Shown one piece after another: positions 57,046 to 64,000 of a stretch of DNA of 64,000 bases. The notes beneath the pieces were generated by a model. That model was not told the DNA's origin, did no database searches, and worked only from the letters and a program-made list of their open reading frames with translations. Both the position numbers and the translations under genes were made by a program. Source of the DNA: Methylovulum sp. (GTDB taxonomy: Bacteria; Pseudomonadota; Gammaproteobacteria; Methylococcales; Methylomonadaceae); NCBI RefSeq assembly GCF_028687615.1, contig NZ_JAQTZU010000008.1:1-64000 (forward strand), in the 5' to 3' direction. Within the stretch, counting starts at the first letter, position 1, and each line of letters opens with the position of its first letter.

Positions 57046-57471
57046 ATGCCCGGCCCAAACTACAAAAAGCCTTTTGTACAATTTGTAAAAAAACAAACCA
57101 AACCTTTTCTAGCCATTATTGAAGATGAAGTGTTGTTGATATGTAATACCCCCTGATATTGGCGAACAGAAAAAAGGCGACTTGGGCAACATACGGGTAC
57201 ATAAATTCAAATATCAACGCCAAGAATACTTAGCCGCTTATCGTTATAGTCCTGAAAATAGTTTTGAACCCGTAGAAATCATGCTAAGGAATGTGCATGA
57301 AATAATTTCCGCACCGGCTCGTCAGACCTGTCAGGTTTTCAAAACCTGACAGGTCTTGATCCGCGAATTTATTCCATGCACATTCCTATCGACTTTTATA
57401 AAATCGGCACACATGAAAATTTTTATGGTGAGCTAAAAAAATACCTCGCCGCAGAAATGAAAGCCCAATGA
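57046..57471 (+). pseudogene. RelE-like toxin gene broken by a frameshift and a repeat insertion
   Basis: Start ATG at 57046 has an AAAGGA site. The first 36 residues (MPGPNYKKPFVQFVKKQTKP..) run into a TGA made by an extra T at 57154; removing it continues DIGEQKKGDLGNIRVHKFKYQRQEYLAAYRYS. At 57283-57389 a nested-palindrome element is inserted, and the frame then resumes as IDFYKIGTHENFYGELKKYLAAEM up to the stop at 57471. This matches the RelE/HigB-like toxin layout (GDL..VRVHKF..LLAY, GTHENFYxxLK). Two independent lesions make it inactive. Confidence 0.8.
57283..57389. repeat. CTAAGGAA-ended nested palindrome, copy D, inside the toxin gene
   Basis: Left end ATGCTAAGGAATGTGCATGA, perfect core AGACCTGTCAGGTTTT / CAAAACCTGACAGGTCT, right end TTCCATGCACATTCCTA. 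It is nearly the reverse of copy C (28646). Removing it joins GTAGAAATC to GACTTT, restoring the toxin frame. ATC is found on both sides, compatible with a short target duplication. Confidence 0.85.
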
Positions 57472-57802
57472 ACACGATGACCGCCGAACAACTGTACACA
57501 AATCTACAACAATTGCCCGCAACCGAAAGGCAACGATTTTTTGTCATGCTTTCAGATGCGTTTAATGACAAAGAAAACTTTAGCCATCAAGACGTGTTTG
57601 GACAATTGGACAATTGGACAAGGCCCAATTCACGGCAACAGAAGCGGCGGATTATCTTGAAATTTCCATTGCCACATTCAGACGGTATTTAAAAGCTCAA
57701 AAAATTACCGCAAGTACGGAAGTCGGGTCAACGCATTTGTATGCTTTGGATACTTTACGGGAATTTAAAAAAGCTTTGAAATTAACGAAAACGAACAATT
57801 GA
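57468..57802 (+). pseudogene. HTH antitoxin gene frameshifted by an 8-base duplication
   Basis: Begins ATGA-overlapping with the toxin. The first frame (MNTMTAEQLYTNLQQLPATERQRFF) shifts at 57601-57620, where ACAATTGG is present twice in tandem; removing one copy joins it to QLDKAQFTATEAADYLEISIATFRRYLKAQ, an excisionase/MerR-type helix-turn-helix, ending KLTKTNN. The second half on its own has an internal TTG start at 57614. The pair looks like a RelE-type toxin with an HTH antitoxin, now decayed. Confidence 0.75.
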
Positions 57803-57942
57803 CTGTCGGCTGTTTATGGCTGGTTCCTTACGTCACCCCAAGCTTGTATTCAGAAGATGTGGATATTGCCGATCGTAGCATCTATAGATTAGCATTGAAA
57901 ATTACGCAGGAAATGTTACATTCAAACAAGTTTGCCAGCTAA
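57769..57942 (+). pseudogene. Unidentified coding remnant
   Basis: An open frame of 57 codons without a start, ending in a stop at 57942: QLTVGCLWLVPYV, then [21 protein letters not shown] and a helical end. It overlaps the antitoxin end in another frame. It looks protein-like (amphipathic, no rare composition), so it may be the C-terminus of a lost third gene; the family is not known to me. Confidence 0.35.
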
Positions 57943-57980
57943 TTACTGGGGGCTTTATCACTATAAAAATGGGGAAATAC

Positions 57981-58151
57981 ATGTCTGGCTATAAAAAATA
58001 CCAATGCGGGGTCTGCGGTCATATTTATGATGAAGCGGAGGGCGACCCTGATTCTGATATTCCTCCAGGAACACGCTGGGAAGATGTCCCCGATGATTGG
58101 CGTTGCCCTGAATGCCGTGTTTCTAAAGAAGAATTTGTTTTGATGGCTTAA
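57981..58151 (+). CDS. Rubredoxin
   Basis: A 56-residue iron protein: [46 protein letters not shown]. The four iron ligands form CxxC pairs, CGVC and CPEC, as in classical rubredoxins. I use the ATG at 57981 because a GGGGAAA site lies just before it; an ATG four codons upstream is possible. It carries electrons, for example to alkane or methanotroph oxygenases or to peroxide-removing enzymes; the partner is not visible here. Confidence 0.95.
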   Translation: MSGYKKYQCGVCGHIYDEAEGDPDSDIPPGTRWEDVPDDWRCPECRVSKEEFVLMA

Positions 58152-58209
58152 GATTGCCTGATAAGTTGCCTGATAGAAAATTTAGCGGGACGAGAGTGGC
58201 CTGATGAAA

Positions 58210-58276
58210 CGTAAGCCGTTCGTGCTGAACCCTTAGATACTTCAGGAGAGCCTTGTCGAAGCATGAACGGCTTACG
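58210..58276. repeat. Palindromic repeat (CGTAAGCCGTTCGTGCTGAA..ACGGCTTACG)
   Basis: Arms CGTAAGCCGTTCGTGCTGAA and TTGTCGAAGCATGAACGGCTTACG pair over most of their length. The GTTCGTGCTGA..TTGTCGAAGCA core is of a type common in Proteobacteria. It follows the rubredoxin gene. Confidence 0.65.
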
Positions 58277-58500
58277 TCAACAGCATTGGAGGGCGGGCTG
58301 GTACAAACAAGAAAATAATAACTTATGGGATTGTAATATAGACCATAAAAATATCCAACGCAGTTTAAGCCCCGGCATTTAAAACAACAATAAACGCCGT
58401 CCAGTCCGAATTGCGTTTTTATAATAACCTGGCTTCCACAGTATAAATAACAACTTATAAACCCACTGTGCCGGAGCAATATCCCTAAGGAGCAAGATTT

Positions 58501-60195
58501 ATGCGGTATGCAAACGGATTTTTCATGCGTTTTATACAATTGGTGGGGCCTTTTTGGAGTTCAGAAAACCAATCCCAAGCACGCTTGCAAACAGCCTTGC
58601 TCATTGTCTTGACTGTGATGCAGATGGTTCTTGCGGTGCTTATTACCGAATGGAGCGCGGCCTTGTTCAATGCGCTGGAACAACATTCCATGCCCGGCTT
58701 GTTGAAACAGATGGCTTTGCTGGTGCTGATTTTTGTCGCCAGCATGGCGGTGACGTTCAATCATTTAAAAATCAAGCGGCGTTTACAAATCGATTGGCGT
58801 GCTTGGCTGACTGAGCGGGTCACGGGTCAGTGGATGAAAGAGGGGCGGCATTATCAAGTCACCCACATCCAATCAGCAGAACACGACAATCCTGACGGGC
58901 GCATCGCCGAAGACATCCGTATCGCGACAGAAGAGGCGATTGCACTCTGCCACTCGTTGTTTTACAGCGTATTGTTGCTGGTCGGTTTTACCACGCTGCT
59001 TTGGAATCTTTCCGGCACGGTCACGCTTGATTTGGGTGCTTTCGAGATAACCGTGCAGGGTTATTTGGTTTGGCTGGCGTTTATCTACGCCGTGAGCGCG
59101 TCTTTTTTGGGTTGGCGGATTGGACGACCCTTAACAAGGGCGACCGATGCCCGGCAGACGGTAGAAGCCAATTTTCGCTTTGATCTGGTCACCGCCCGCG
59201 AAAACTCCCAGGCCATCGCCCTGATCCACGGCGAAAACAAGCAGCGCAAACATTTGGCTTGGTTGTTCGATGATGTTGTCGAAGCTTACCATCGGCAAAC
59301 CCGCGCCATGTCGCATATCATGCTGTTCACTTCCGGGTATTCGGTGTTGTCGATGGCGTTTCCGGTGCTGGTTTCCGCACCACGCTATATCCTGGGAATG
59401 ATTAGCCTAGGTAGCCTGATGCAATCAGTCCAGGCTTTCCAGCAGATGACTTCGGCCTTGTCCTGGCCGGTTGATAATATGTCGGGTGTTGCCCAATGGC
59501 GCGCCTCGGTGGAGCGGGTGCTCAACCTTGTGCAGGCGCTTGATGATTTGGAACAAGAACTGGTCCGCCAAGACCCCTACCGCATAATCGTGGAAAAATC
59601 CGAGCAACCCATCCTACGTTTTCATCAGCTCTGTATCGCCCAAATTGACCGTGTCGCCTGTATGTCGGCGTTTAATGAAGACATCCGCCCTGGCGAACAT
59701 GTGTTGATAGACGGTAATACCGCTAGTGGAGCCAAGCTATTCAAGGCGGTCGCCGGATTATGGCCGTGGGGGGAAGGGCGTATCGAATTGCCCGATGATG
59801 AGCCGATGTTCTTCATGCCGCCACGCCCGTACCTACCGACGGGAGCGTTGCTCGATGCCATCTGCTATCCAGAAGACCGCGAAAACGTCGATCAGGCTGA
59901 ATTGGAGCAGCTCATGACATGGGTGGGTCTCGGTGAACTCATTGGGCAACTCGAACGGGAAGATATTTGGTATACCTGGTTGCCGCGCGAACAACAGCAA
60001 CGCTTAGGCGTGGTCCGGCTGTTGTTGAAAAAGCCCAAATGGATTCTGATCCAGGAATCGTTTGATTCGCTGCCGCCAGAGGGTGAAATTGAAATGTTCC
60101 GCCTGATTTGCCAACAATTGCCCGAAGCCACGTTGATCACCATCTCCCAACAACCCACGGCGGAAGCTTTCCACAAGCGGCGCATCACGTTGTGA
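58501..60195 (+). CDS. ABC-exporter-like protein (YddA/SbmA-type) with degenerate nucleotide-binding domain
   Basis: A 564-residue protein: about six TM helices (residues 28-330, with RLQIDWRAWLTERVTGQWM and DNPDGRIAEDIRI, as in ABCD-type half transporters) and a C-terminal domain aligned with an ABC ATPase. All catalytic motifs are altered: Walker A is GNTASGAK (405-412; Ala at the Lys position), the Q-loop reads MPPRPYLP (Gln to Pro441), the signature is WLPREQQQR (493-501; no LSGGE), Walker B ends LIQES (Gln518), and the H-loop has QQP instead of GHR. ATP hydrolysis is not expected. Homologues are SbmA/BacA-YddA; SbmA works without ATPase. Confidence 0.85.
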   Translation: MRYANGFFMRFIQLVGPFWSSENQSQARLQTALLIVLTVMQMVLAVLITEWSAALFNALEQHSMPGLLKQMALLVLIFVASMAVTFNHLKIKRRLQIDWRAWLTERVTGQWMKEGRHYQVTHIQSAEHDNPDGRIAEDIRIATEEAIALCHSLFYSVLLLVGFTTLLWNLSGTVTLDLGAFEITVQGYLVWLAFIYAVSASFLGWRIGRPLTRATDARQTVEANFRFDLVTARENSQAIALIHGENKQRKHLAWLFDDVVEAYHRQTRAMSHIMLFTSGYSVLSMAFPVLVSAPRYILGMISLGSLMQSVQAFQQMTSALSWPVDNMSGVAQWRASVERVLNLVQALDDLEQELVRQDPYRIIVEKSEQPILRFHQLCIAQIDRVACMSAFNEDIRPGEHVLIDGNTASGAKLFKAVAGLWPWGEGRIELPDDEPMFFMPPRPYLPTGALLDAICYPEDRENVDQAELEQLMTWVGLGELIGQLEREDIWYTWLPREQQQRLGVVRLLLKKPKWILIQESFDSLPPEGEIEMFRLICQQLPEATLITISQQPTAEAFHKRRITL

Positions 60196-60250
60196 TTATT
60201 TAGAAGCTTGGGTAGGGCAGGGCAGGTGCAGCGTAGTGGGCACCTGTTGT

Positions 60251-61000
60251 TCACCCTGCAATACCCTGCCCATAGCGCATCAAATCCCCACCTTGCTGTT
60301 TCAGCCAATGCCGTTGTTGTTGATAATCCGGCAAATGTTCGGCAACCAAAGCCCAAAAACGCGCGGAATGGTTGCGTTCCTTAAGGTGGCAAAGTTCATG
60401 CACGACCACATATTCCAACACTTCAGGCGGTGCCATGATGAGCAGCCAGTTGATATTGATGTCGTTGTTTATGCCGCAACTGCCCCAGCGGCTTTTTTGG
60501 GTTTTGATGATGACCGAGCGGGGGATGAGCTGTTTTTTGGGCGCGTGCCGGTGGATAAGCTGTTCTACGCGCAACTGGGTTTGCTGTTTCATCCACTGGC
60601 TCAAGGCGGGTCTGATCGCCTCGCTGTGGGCATCATGCGCTAACGTTTCGGGGATGTGGGCGATAAGCGTTTCAGCGAAGCCAATTTTTACCCGTTTGAG
60701 TTTGCTGTTCACAACAACCAATGAGTAGTGCCGGCCTTGATACGGGATGCCGACACCTTCCCCATAAACTGCTGGAACCGGAAACGCCGCCTGTTGGTTT
60801 TTGCTGGCGACTTTCTCGATGGCCTGCATGATCCATTGCTGTTTTTCGCTGACGAATTGATGCAGCCGTTTTTCGGCGATGTTCGGCGGCGCGACCACCT
60901 CAATTTTGTCTTGGGTGACGACAATCCGCATCCGGCTGACCCGCGCACTGCGGCGGATGGTGTAGGAGAAAGGGAGATTTGCCATGCTATTTGAAGACAT
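60251..61000 (-). CDS. YgjP-like zinc metallopeptidase (DUF45/M48-like)
   Basis: About 249 residues. The C-terminal zinc motif is HELCHLKERNHSARFW (HExxH-type, third ligand His later). Upstream the family pattern KTQKSRWGSCGINNDININWLLIMAPPEVLEYVVVHE is complete. Family members are predicted soluble metalloproteases of unknown substrate, often linked to mobile or restriction loci; here there is no such partner. The start is uncertain: 61000 (MSSNS) or 60985 (MANLP); the longer ORF upstream adds unrelated residues. Confidence 0.88.
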   Translation of the reverse strand: MSSNSMANLPFSYTIRRSARVSRMRIVVTQDKIEVVAPPNIAEKRLHQFVSEKQQWIMQAIEKVASKNQQAAFPVPAVYGEGVGIPYQGRHYSLVVVNSKLKRVKIGFAETLIAHIPETLAHDAHSEAIRPALSQWMKQQTQLRVEQLIHRHAPKKQLIPRSVIIKTQKSRWGSCGINNDININWLLIMAPPEVLEYVVVHELCHLKERNHSARFWALVAEHLPDYQQQRHWLKQQGGDLMRYGQGIAG

Positions 61001-61081
61001 TGAAAATTGAACCCGGAGTTTATCAAATGGAACTGATGGGCTGATGATAGCAAGCCCATCAAAGCCAAAACTAATCACGTC

Positions 61082-64000
61082 CTACGTCTTGTTATTGGCT
61101 TCGTCTTGCTCAGCAACCACCTGTTCTGAAACTATCGGAGCAAGTACAACCTGCTTCCGCCACAAACCATTACTGGCAAAACAGCTCCAACCCCATTTCA
61201 GCCAGTTCAACAAAGACACCGCCAGCCACAACGACCAGGCCAACATCAACAGGCGATAGGCCAACACAGGTACGGAAATCACTGTGGCTATCGGCAAAGT
61301 CGATAAGCTGCGGTCTTCATACCAATTGAGGTTGAACGCGCTGGAGCCATTGCCGGTGATACGCATATCCGGTGTGCTTAACAAGCCTTGGGCGACAGCC
61401 GCAAACAATACGCCTAATGACAGCAAGGTCAAACACGCCAGCAGCACTTGCAAGCCATTGAAATGGCGATAACCGGCGGTTTGGTTTTGCCGCCAGCCTA
61501 GCAACATCAACCACAAGATGACAATGCCGGCAACGGTCATCGGCACCTGGCTGAGTCCGATCAGCAACAAAAACCATTGCCAGTGTTTCAACGGTGTCAG
61601 GCTGATTTTACCCAAACCCAGCGCAACGATAAGAATCACCACCAACACGCCCCAGAACAAAATCGCCGGTCCCAGAGTCGGCCCATGCACCCACAACACC
61701 CAACGGTCTTGGCCTAGACTGATGTTCAGGCGGCTGTTGACGCTGGGTAAACCCAAATCGACAGCGGATGTGCTGATGGCAGTGGCTATCGGCACGTCTT
61801 CCTGCCAGTTGATGGACACCGCTTGTTTGCCTGGGGTGACAGGCAGCGTGAGTTTGCGGTCTTGCAAACGTATCGGCAGTGTCTGTCCGTTAATCGCCAC
61901 CGATTGCAGGATTGCGTTTTCCGGCAGGGTCAGCGTATGTTGGCTTCCTTGTGAACTTCTCAGGTTAAAGTTTAAAACCGTATCCCGCAAACGTTGCCCG
62001 GGTTTGAGGTTCAATTGGCTGTTATCAATTGTTAAAGTTTGTCCGTTGACTGCTTCTGGACGGGTGATTTGCAACGTGATTTTTTCGCCGGGCCACGGAT
62101 GCCATTCCGGCAACCATTCGGCTTGGTTCAGGCTATGGATGGGCGCGATGCCTTGGGTTTCGACATGCCACACGGGGCTGACATTGGCTTTCCATACTTC
62201 CGTCCATTGTTCAGTCGTGGGTGCAAGCAATTCCAGGGAAGGGGCTTTTGCCAAGGTGGAAAACCACTCCATTTCACTGTCTTGCGCCGACATATTCACT
62301 TCAACCATGCCATCTTTGACATGGATGCCTTCGGTACTGACGGCTTCCCCAGGCAATAAACCGATTTTCAACACCACGGCGGAACCTAGGGGCGACAAGC
62401 GGCTGACGCGGGTGTAAACGCGCCAGTCCAAGCCAATAGACAAGGTGCGCTGGACGCTGATAAACGGAGGCAACGTGCCCGGTTCCAACACGGTTTTATT
62501 GTTCGCGTCTTTGGTTTGTCCGGTGCGGCTAAATTGCACAGACGTATCCGGCACGGCGTTTTCTTGGATACCGACCACTTCCCAGCCGGATTTGTCGAGC
62601 GTTAGCCGTTTGGGTTTGAGCGGCAGCGGCAAGGAGAATTGGCTTAACAGTGGGGGTGTGCCGCGCAGGGTGACGCGGTGTCCGCCTTGCTTGAGATGTA
62701 TCCACAGGTTATTGCCATCGCGGTACAGCGCGGTCGCGGCTTCGCCATTGTCTAGGACTTGGTTCGGAAACCACTGCCCGTATTCGGCAGGTAACGGCAG
62801 CACCACCGCCGCGCTGGCGTGGATTTGCAAAACCAGTTCCACATGTTCTTGGCTAATACTCATCGCCATTTGCGGAATATCGGCACAAGCGGGCAAACAA
62901 TCGGGCGTTTCGACTTTTTGCAAACGGGCTTTCAGCTCGTTCAACAAGGCTTCGCTAGGATAATCGGCGTAGGCTTTGGGCAACATCCCCATGAATACGG
63001 GCAATAACAACAGGGCCAGTAAGGCGGGCGGGGTTGCCCTGAATTTGGGGAAATGGGGGCGGAATTTGTCAGCGACTCCAAACATCAGCATCGCCAGCAC
63101 CGTGATAGCCAGAACGCGGAGAAAATTCAACAACATGGTCACAGGCGGTGACAAATACCATAAACCCAATTGTTGTTGGCTGGACACCGAGCCATTCCAG
63201 GACAAATAAATTTTATGCCATTGCCATTCAGGAAGGCCAGGGCCGGTTTGGACTTTGGCGGTGGGGTCTATGCGGTCGCTTATGTCGCTTTTGTCTTGCA
63301 GATAAGCCTTGGCTTCTTCTTTGAGCAACTTTCTTTTTGCCGGATAACTGTCGGATTCAATCATGCCCATCATGGCTGGGGGGGCACTGGCCGGTAGCGG
63401 TGTTTGAAGCGCCCCATCATCCCATCGGTTTTGCCCAATGACTTGAACAGGTGCTTCCAATTGCGGATATAAACCGTTATGCACTTGATCGACCATAAAC
63501 GGCAGCGAGATCAACACCAAACCTAGCCAACCCGCTAAACGGTAACTTTTCACCAATTTTGCAAAACCGAGGAATTTATCTTTAGGTAATTCGTTGAGCA
63601 AAGCAGTGGCGGCGATGATATTCAGCCAAACAAAATGGGGCGCGTCCGGTTCGTGCCAAATCAAAATCAATGTCAACAAAGCAAAAGCGCACCAGTAATA
63701 ATTCCATATCATGCCAATGGCAATAGCCGAACACAAAACCATAAACAAATCCAGCAGCGTCCAGCGCGATAACCAACTGTCCGGCACATTATCCACGCCA
63801 CTTGCCGCCAGCAACCGCCAGCCTGGCGGCAGGTTCAGTTCGGCAGTGACCTGATGGAAATCCTGCTCCCAACCTACCGCATTCAATGCGCCAATTTTGC
63901 CGACAATGCGGCTATCGGCTTGCAAATTAACCGAGCCTTGGCGTACTTCCACACCTTGTTTATCGCTGCCTTCAAGCCGGGTGATCAACAAATTGCCCTC
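61082..64000 (-). CDS. Large membrane protein, 5' end outside the window
   Basis: At least 972 residues. The frame stays open to the window edge, and it lacks a proper start, so the N-terminus is missing. Several hydrophobic helices lie at the visible start (LLDLFMVLCSAIAIGMIWNYYW, AGWLGLVLISLPFM), then a long soluble beta-rich region (about residues 340-760), and a C-terminal cluster of helices ending with a cytoplasmic tail (QVVAEQDEANNKT). No named family is recognised; the layout of a long extracellular region between membrane parts is notable. It is followed by the metallopeptidase on the same strand. Confidence 0.7.
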   Translation of the reverse strand, partial: EGNLLITRLEGSDKQGVEVRQGSVNLQADSRIVGKIGALNAVGWEQDFHQVTAELNLPPGWRLLAASGVDNVPDSWLSRWTLLDLFMVLCSAIAIGMIWNYYWCAFALLTLILIWHEPDAPHFVWLNIIAATALLNELPKDKFLGFAKLVKSYRLAGWLGLVLISLPFMVDQVHNGLYPQLEAPVQVIGQNRWDDGALQTPLPASAPPAMMGMIESDSYPAKRKLLKEEAKAYLQDKSDISDRIDPTAKVQTGPGLPEWQWHKIYLSWNGSVSSQQQLGLWYLSPPVTMLLNFLRVLAITVLAMLMFGVADKFRPHFPKFRATPPALLALLLLPVFMGMLPKAYADYPSEALLNELKARLQKVETPDCLPACADIPQMAMSISQEHVELVLQIHASAAVVLPLPAEYGQWFPNQVLDNGEAATALYRDGNNLWIHLKQGGHRVTLRGTPPLLSQFSLPLPLKPKRLTLDKSGWEVVGIQENAVPDTSVQFSRTGQTKDANNKTVLEPGTLPPFISVQRTLSIGLDWRVYTRVSRLSPLGSAVVLKIGLLPGEAVSTEGIHVKDGMVEVNMSAQDSEMEWFSTLAKAPSLELLAPTTEQWTEVWKANVSPVWHVETQGIAPIHSLNQAEWLPEWHPWPGEKITLQITRPEAVNGQTLTIDNSQLNLKPGQRLRDTVLNFNLRSSQGSQHTLTLPENAILQSVAINGQTLPIRLQDRKLTLPVTPGKQAVSINWQEDVPIATAISTSAVDLGLPSVNSRLNISLGQDRWVLWVHGPTLGPAILFWGVLVVILIVALGLGKISLTPLKHWQWFLLLIGLSQVPMTVAGIVILWLMLLGWRQNQTAGYRHFNGLQVLLACLTLLSLGVLFAAVAQGLLSTPDMRITGNGSSAFNLNWYEDRSLSTLPIATVISVPVLAYRLLMLAWSLWLAVSLLNWLKWGWSCFASNGLWRKQVVLAPIVSEQVVAEQDEANNKT

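Noticed and set aside
1..64000. tRNA, rRNA and CRISPR arrays
   Set aside because: No T-loop GTTCRA context with a fitting acceptor stem and no regularly spaced direct repeats were found by eye.

Overview
The window looks like a chromosomal segment of a gammaproteobacterium, most plausibly a methanotroph-type member of the Methylococcales. This is inferred from the gene mix: DraT/DraG nitrogenase switch, a PEP-CTERM protein, B12-dependent ribonucleotide reductase, a rubredoxin, c-type haem proteins, the ruvX-pyrR-pyrB-pyrC' cluster, and many short palindromic repeats. No methane monooxygenase, nif, rRNA or tRNA gene is visible, so the placement is an inference. Most of the window is housekeeping sequence, interrupted by small islands of toxin-antitoxin genes and repeats.

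Layout. 0-4.3 kb: a frameshifted DUF2064 glycosyltransferase, a probable 36-residue membrane protein, cysK, radC and a YgiT/DUF4258 toxin-antitoxin pair. 4.3-13.2 kb: ftsK, pyrD (flanked on both sides by the same palindromic repeat), thiO, an outer-membrane barrel protein, a Phd/RelE pair, a proline iminopeptidase and ubiX. 13.4-17.3 kb: a methyltransferase and a glycosyltransferase, then a repeat-rich gap and a chimeric integrase/PIN remnant. 17.4-24.2 kb: yicC, draT-draG, rph-rdgB, a protein with an internal duplication, and a GAF/ANTAR sensor-regulator pair. 24.4-32.9 kb: a membrane haem protein, a NYN protein, ppnP, a dihaem peroxidase, and a PspA/membrane-protein operon with a divergent sigma-54 activator and a good -24/-12 promoter. 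33-42 kb: alpha-E/ATP-grasp pair, rpmB-rpmG, then gshB-tonB-yqgE-ruvX-pyrR-pyrB-pyrC'. 42-53 kb: a PEP-CTERM protein with a sigma-54-like promoter, smr, surE-pcm, dctA, a Sel1 protein, ftsH, a sigma-70 factor and ribA. 53-64 kb: intein-bearing nrdJ behind tandem NrdR boxes, a decayed toxin-antitoxin locus, rubredoxin, an ABC-exporter-like protein whose ATPase motifs are all degraded, a YgjP metallopeptidase, and a large membrane protein cut by the window edge.

The strongest points for a second look are: (1) the intein that splits the catalytic NPC-GE motif of NrdJ, with no NrdJb partner next to it; (2) the ABC protein with Walker A, Q-loop, signature, Walker B and H-loop all altered; (3) several families of nested palindromic elements that exchange arms and cores, one copy of which sits inside a toxin gene; (4) the sigma-54/PspA module with an unrecognised sensor domain; and (5) a sigma-54-like promoter at the PEP-CTERM gene. 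All calls were made by reading the sequence; no database search was run.
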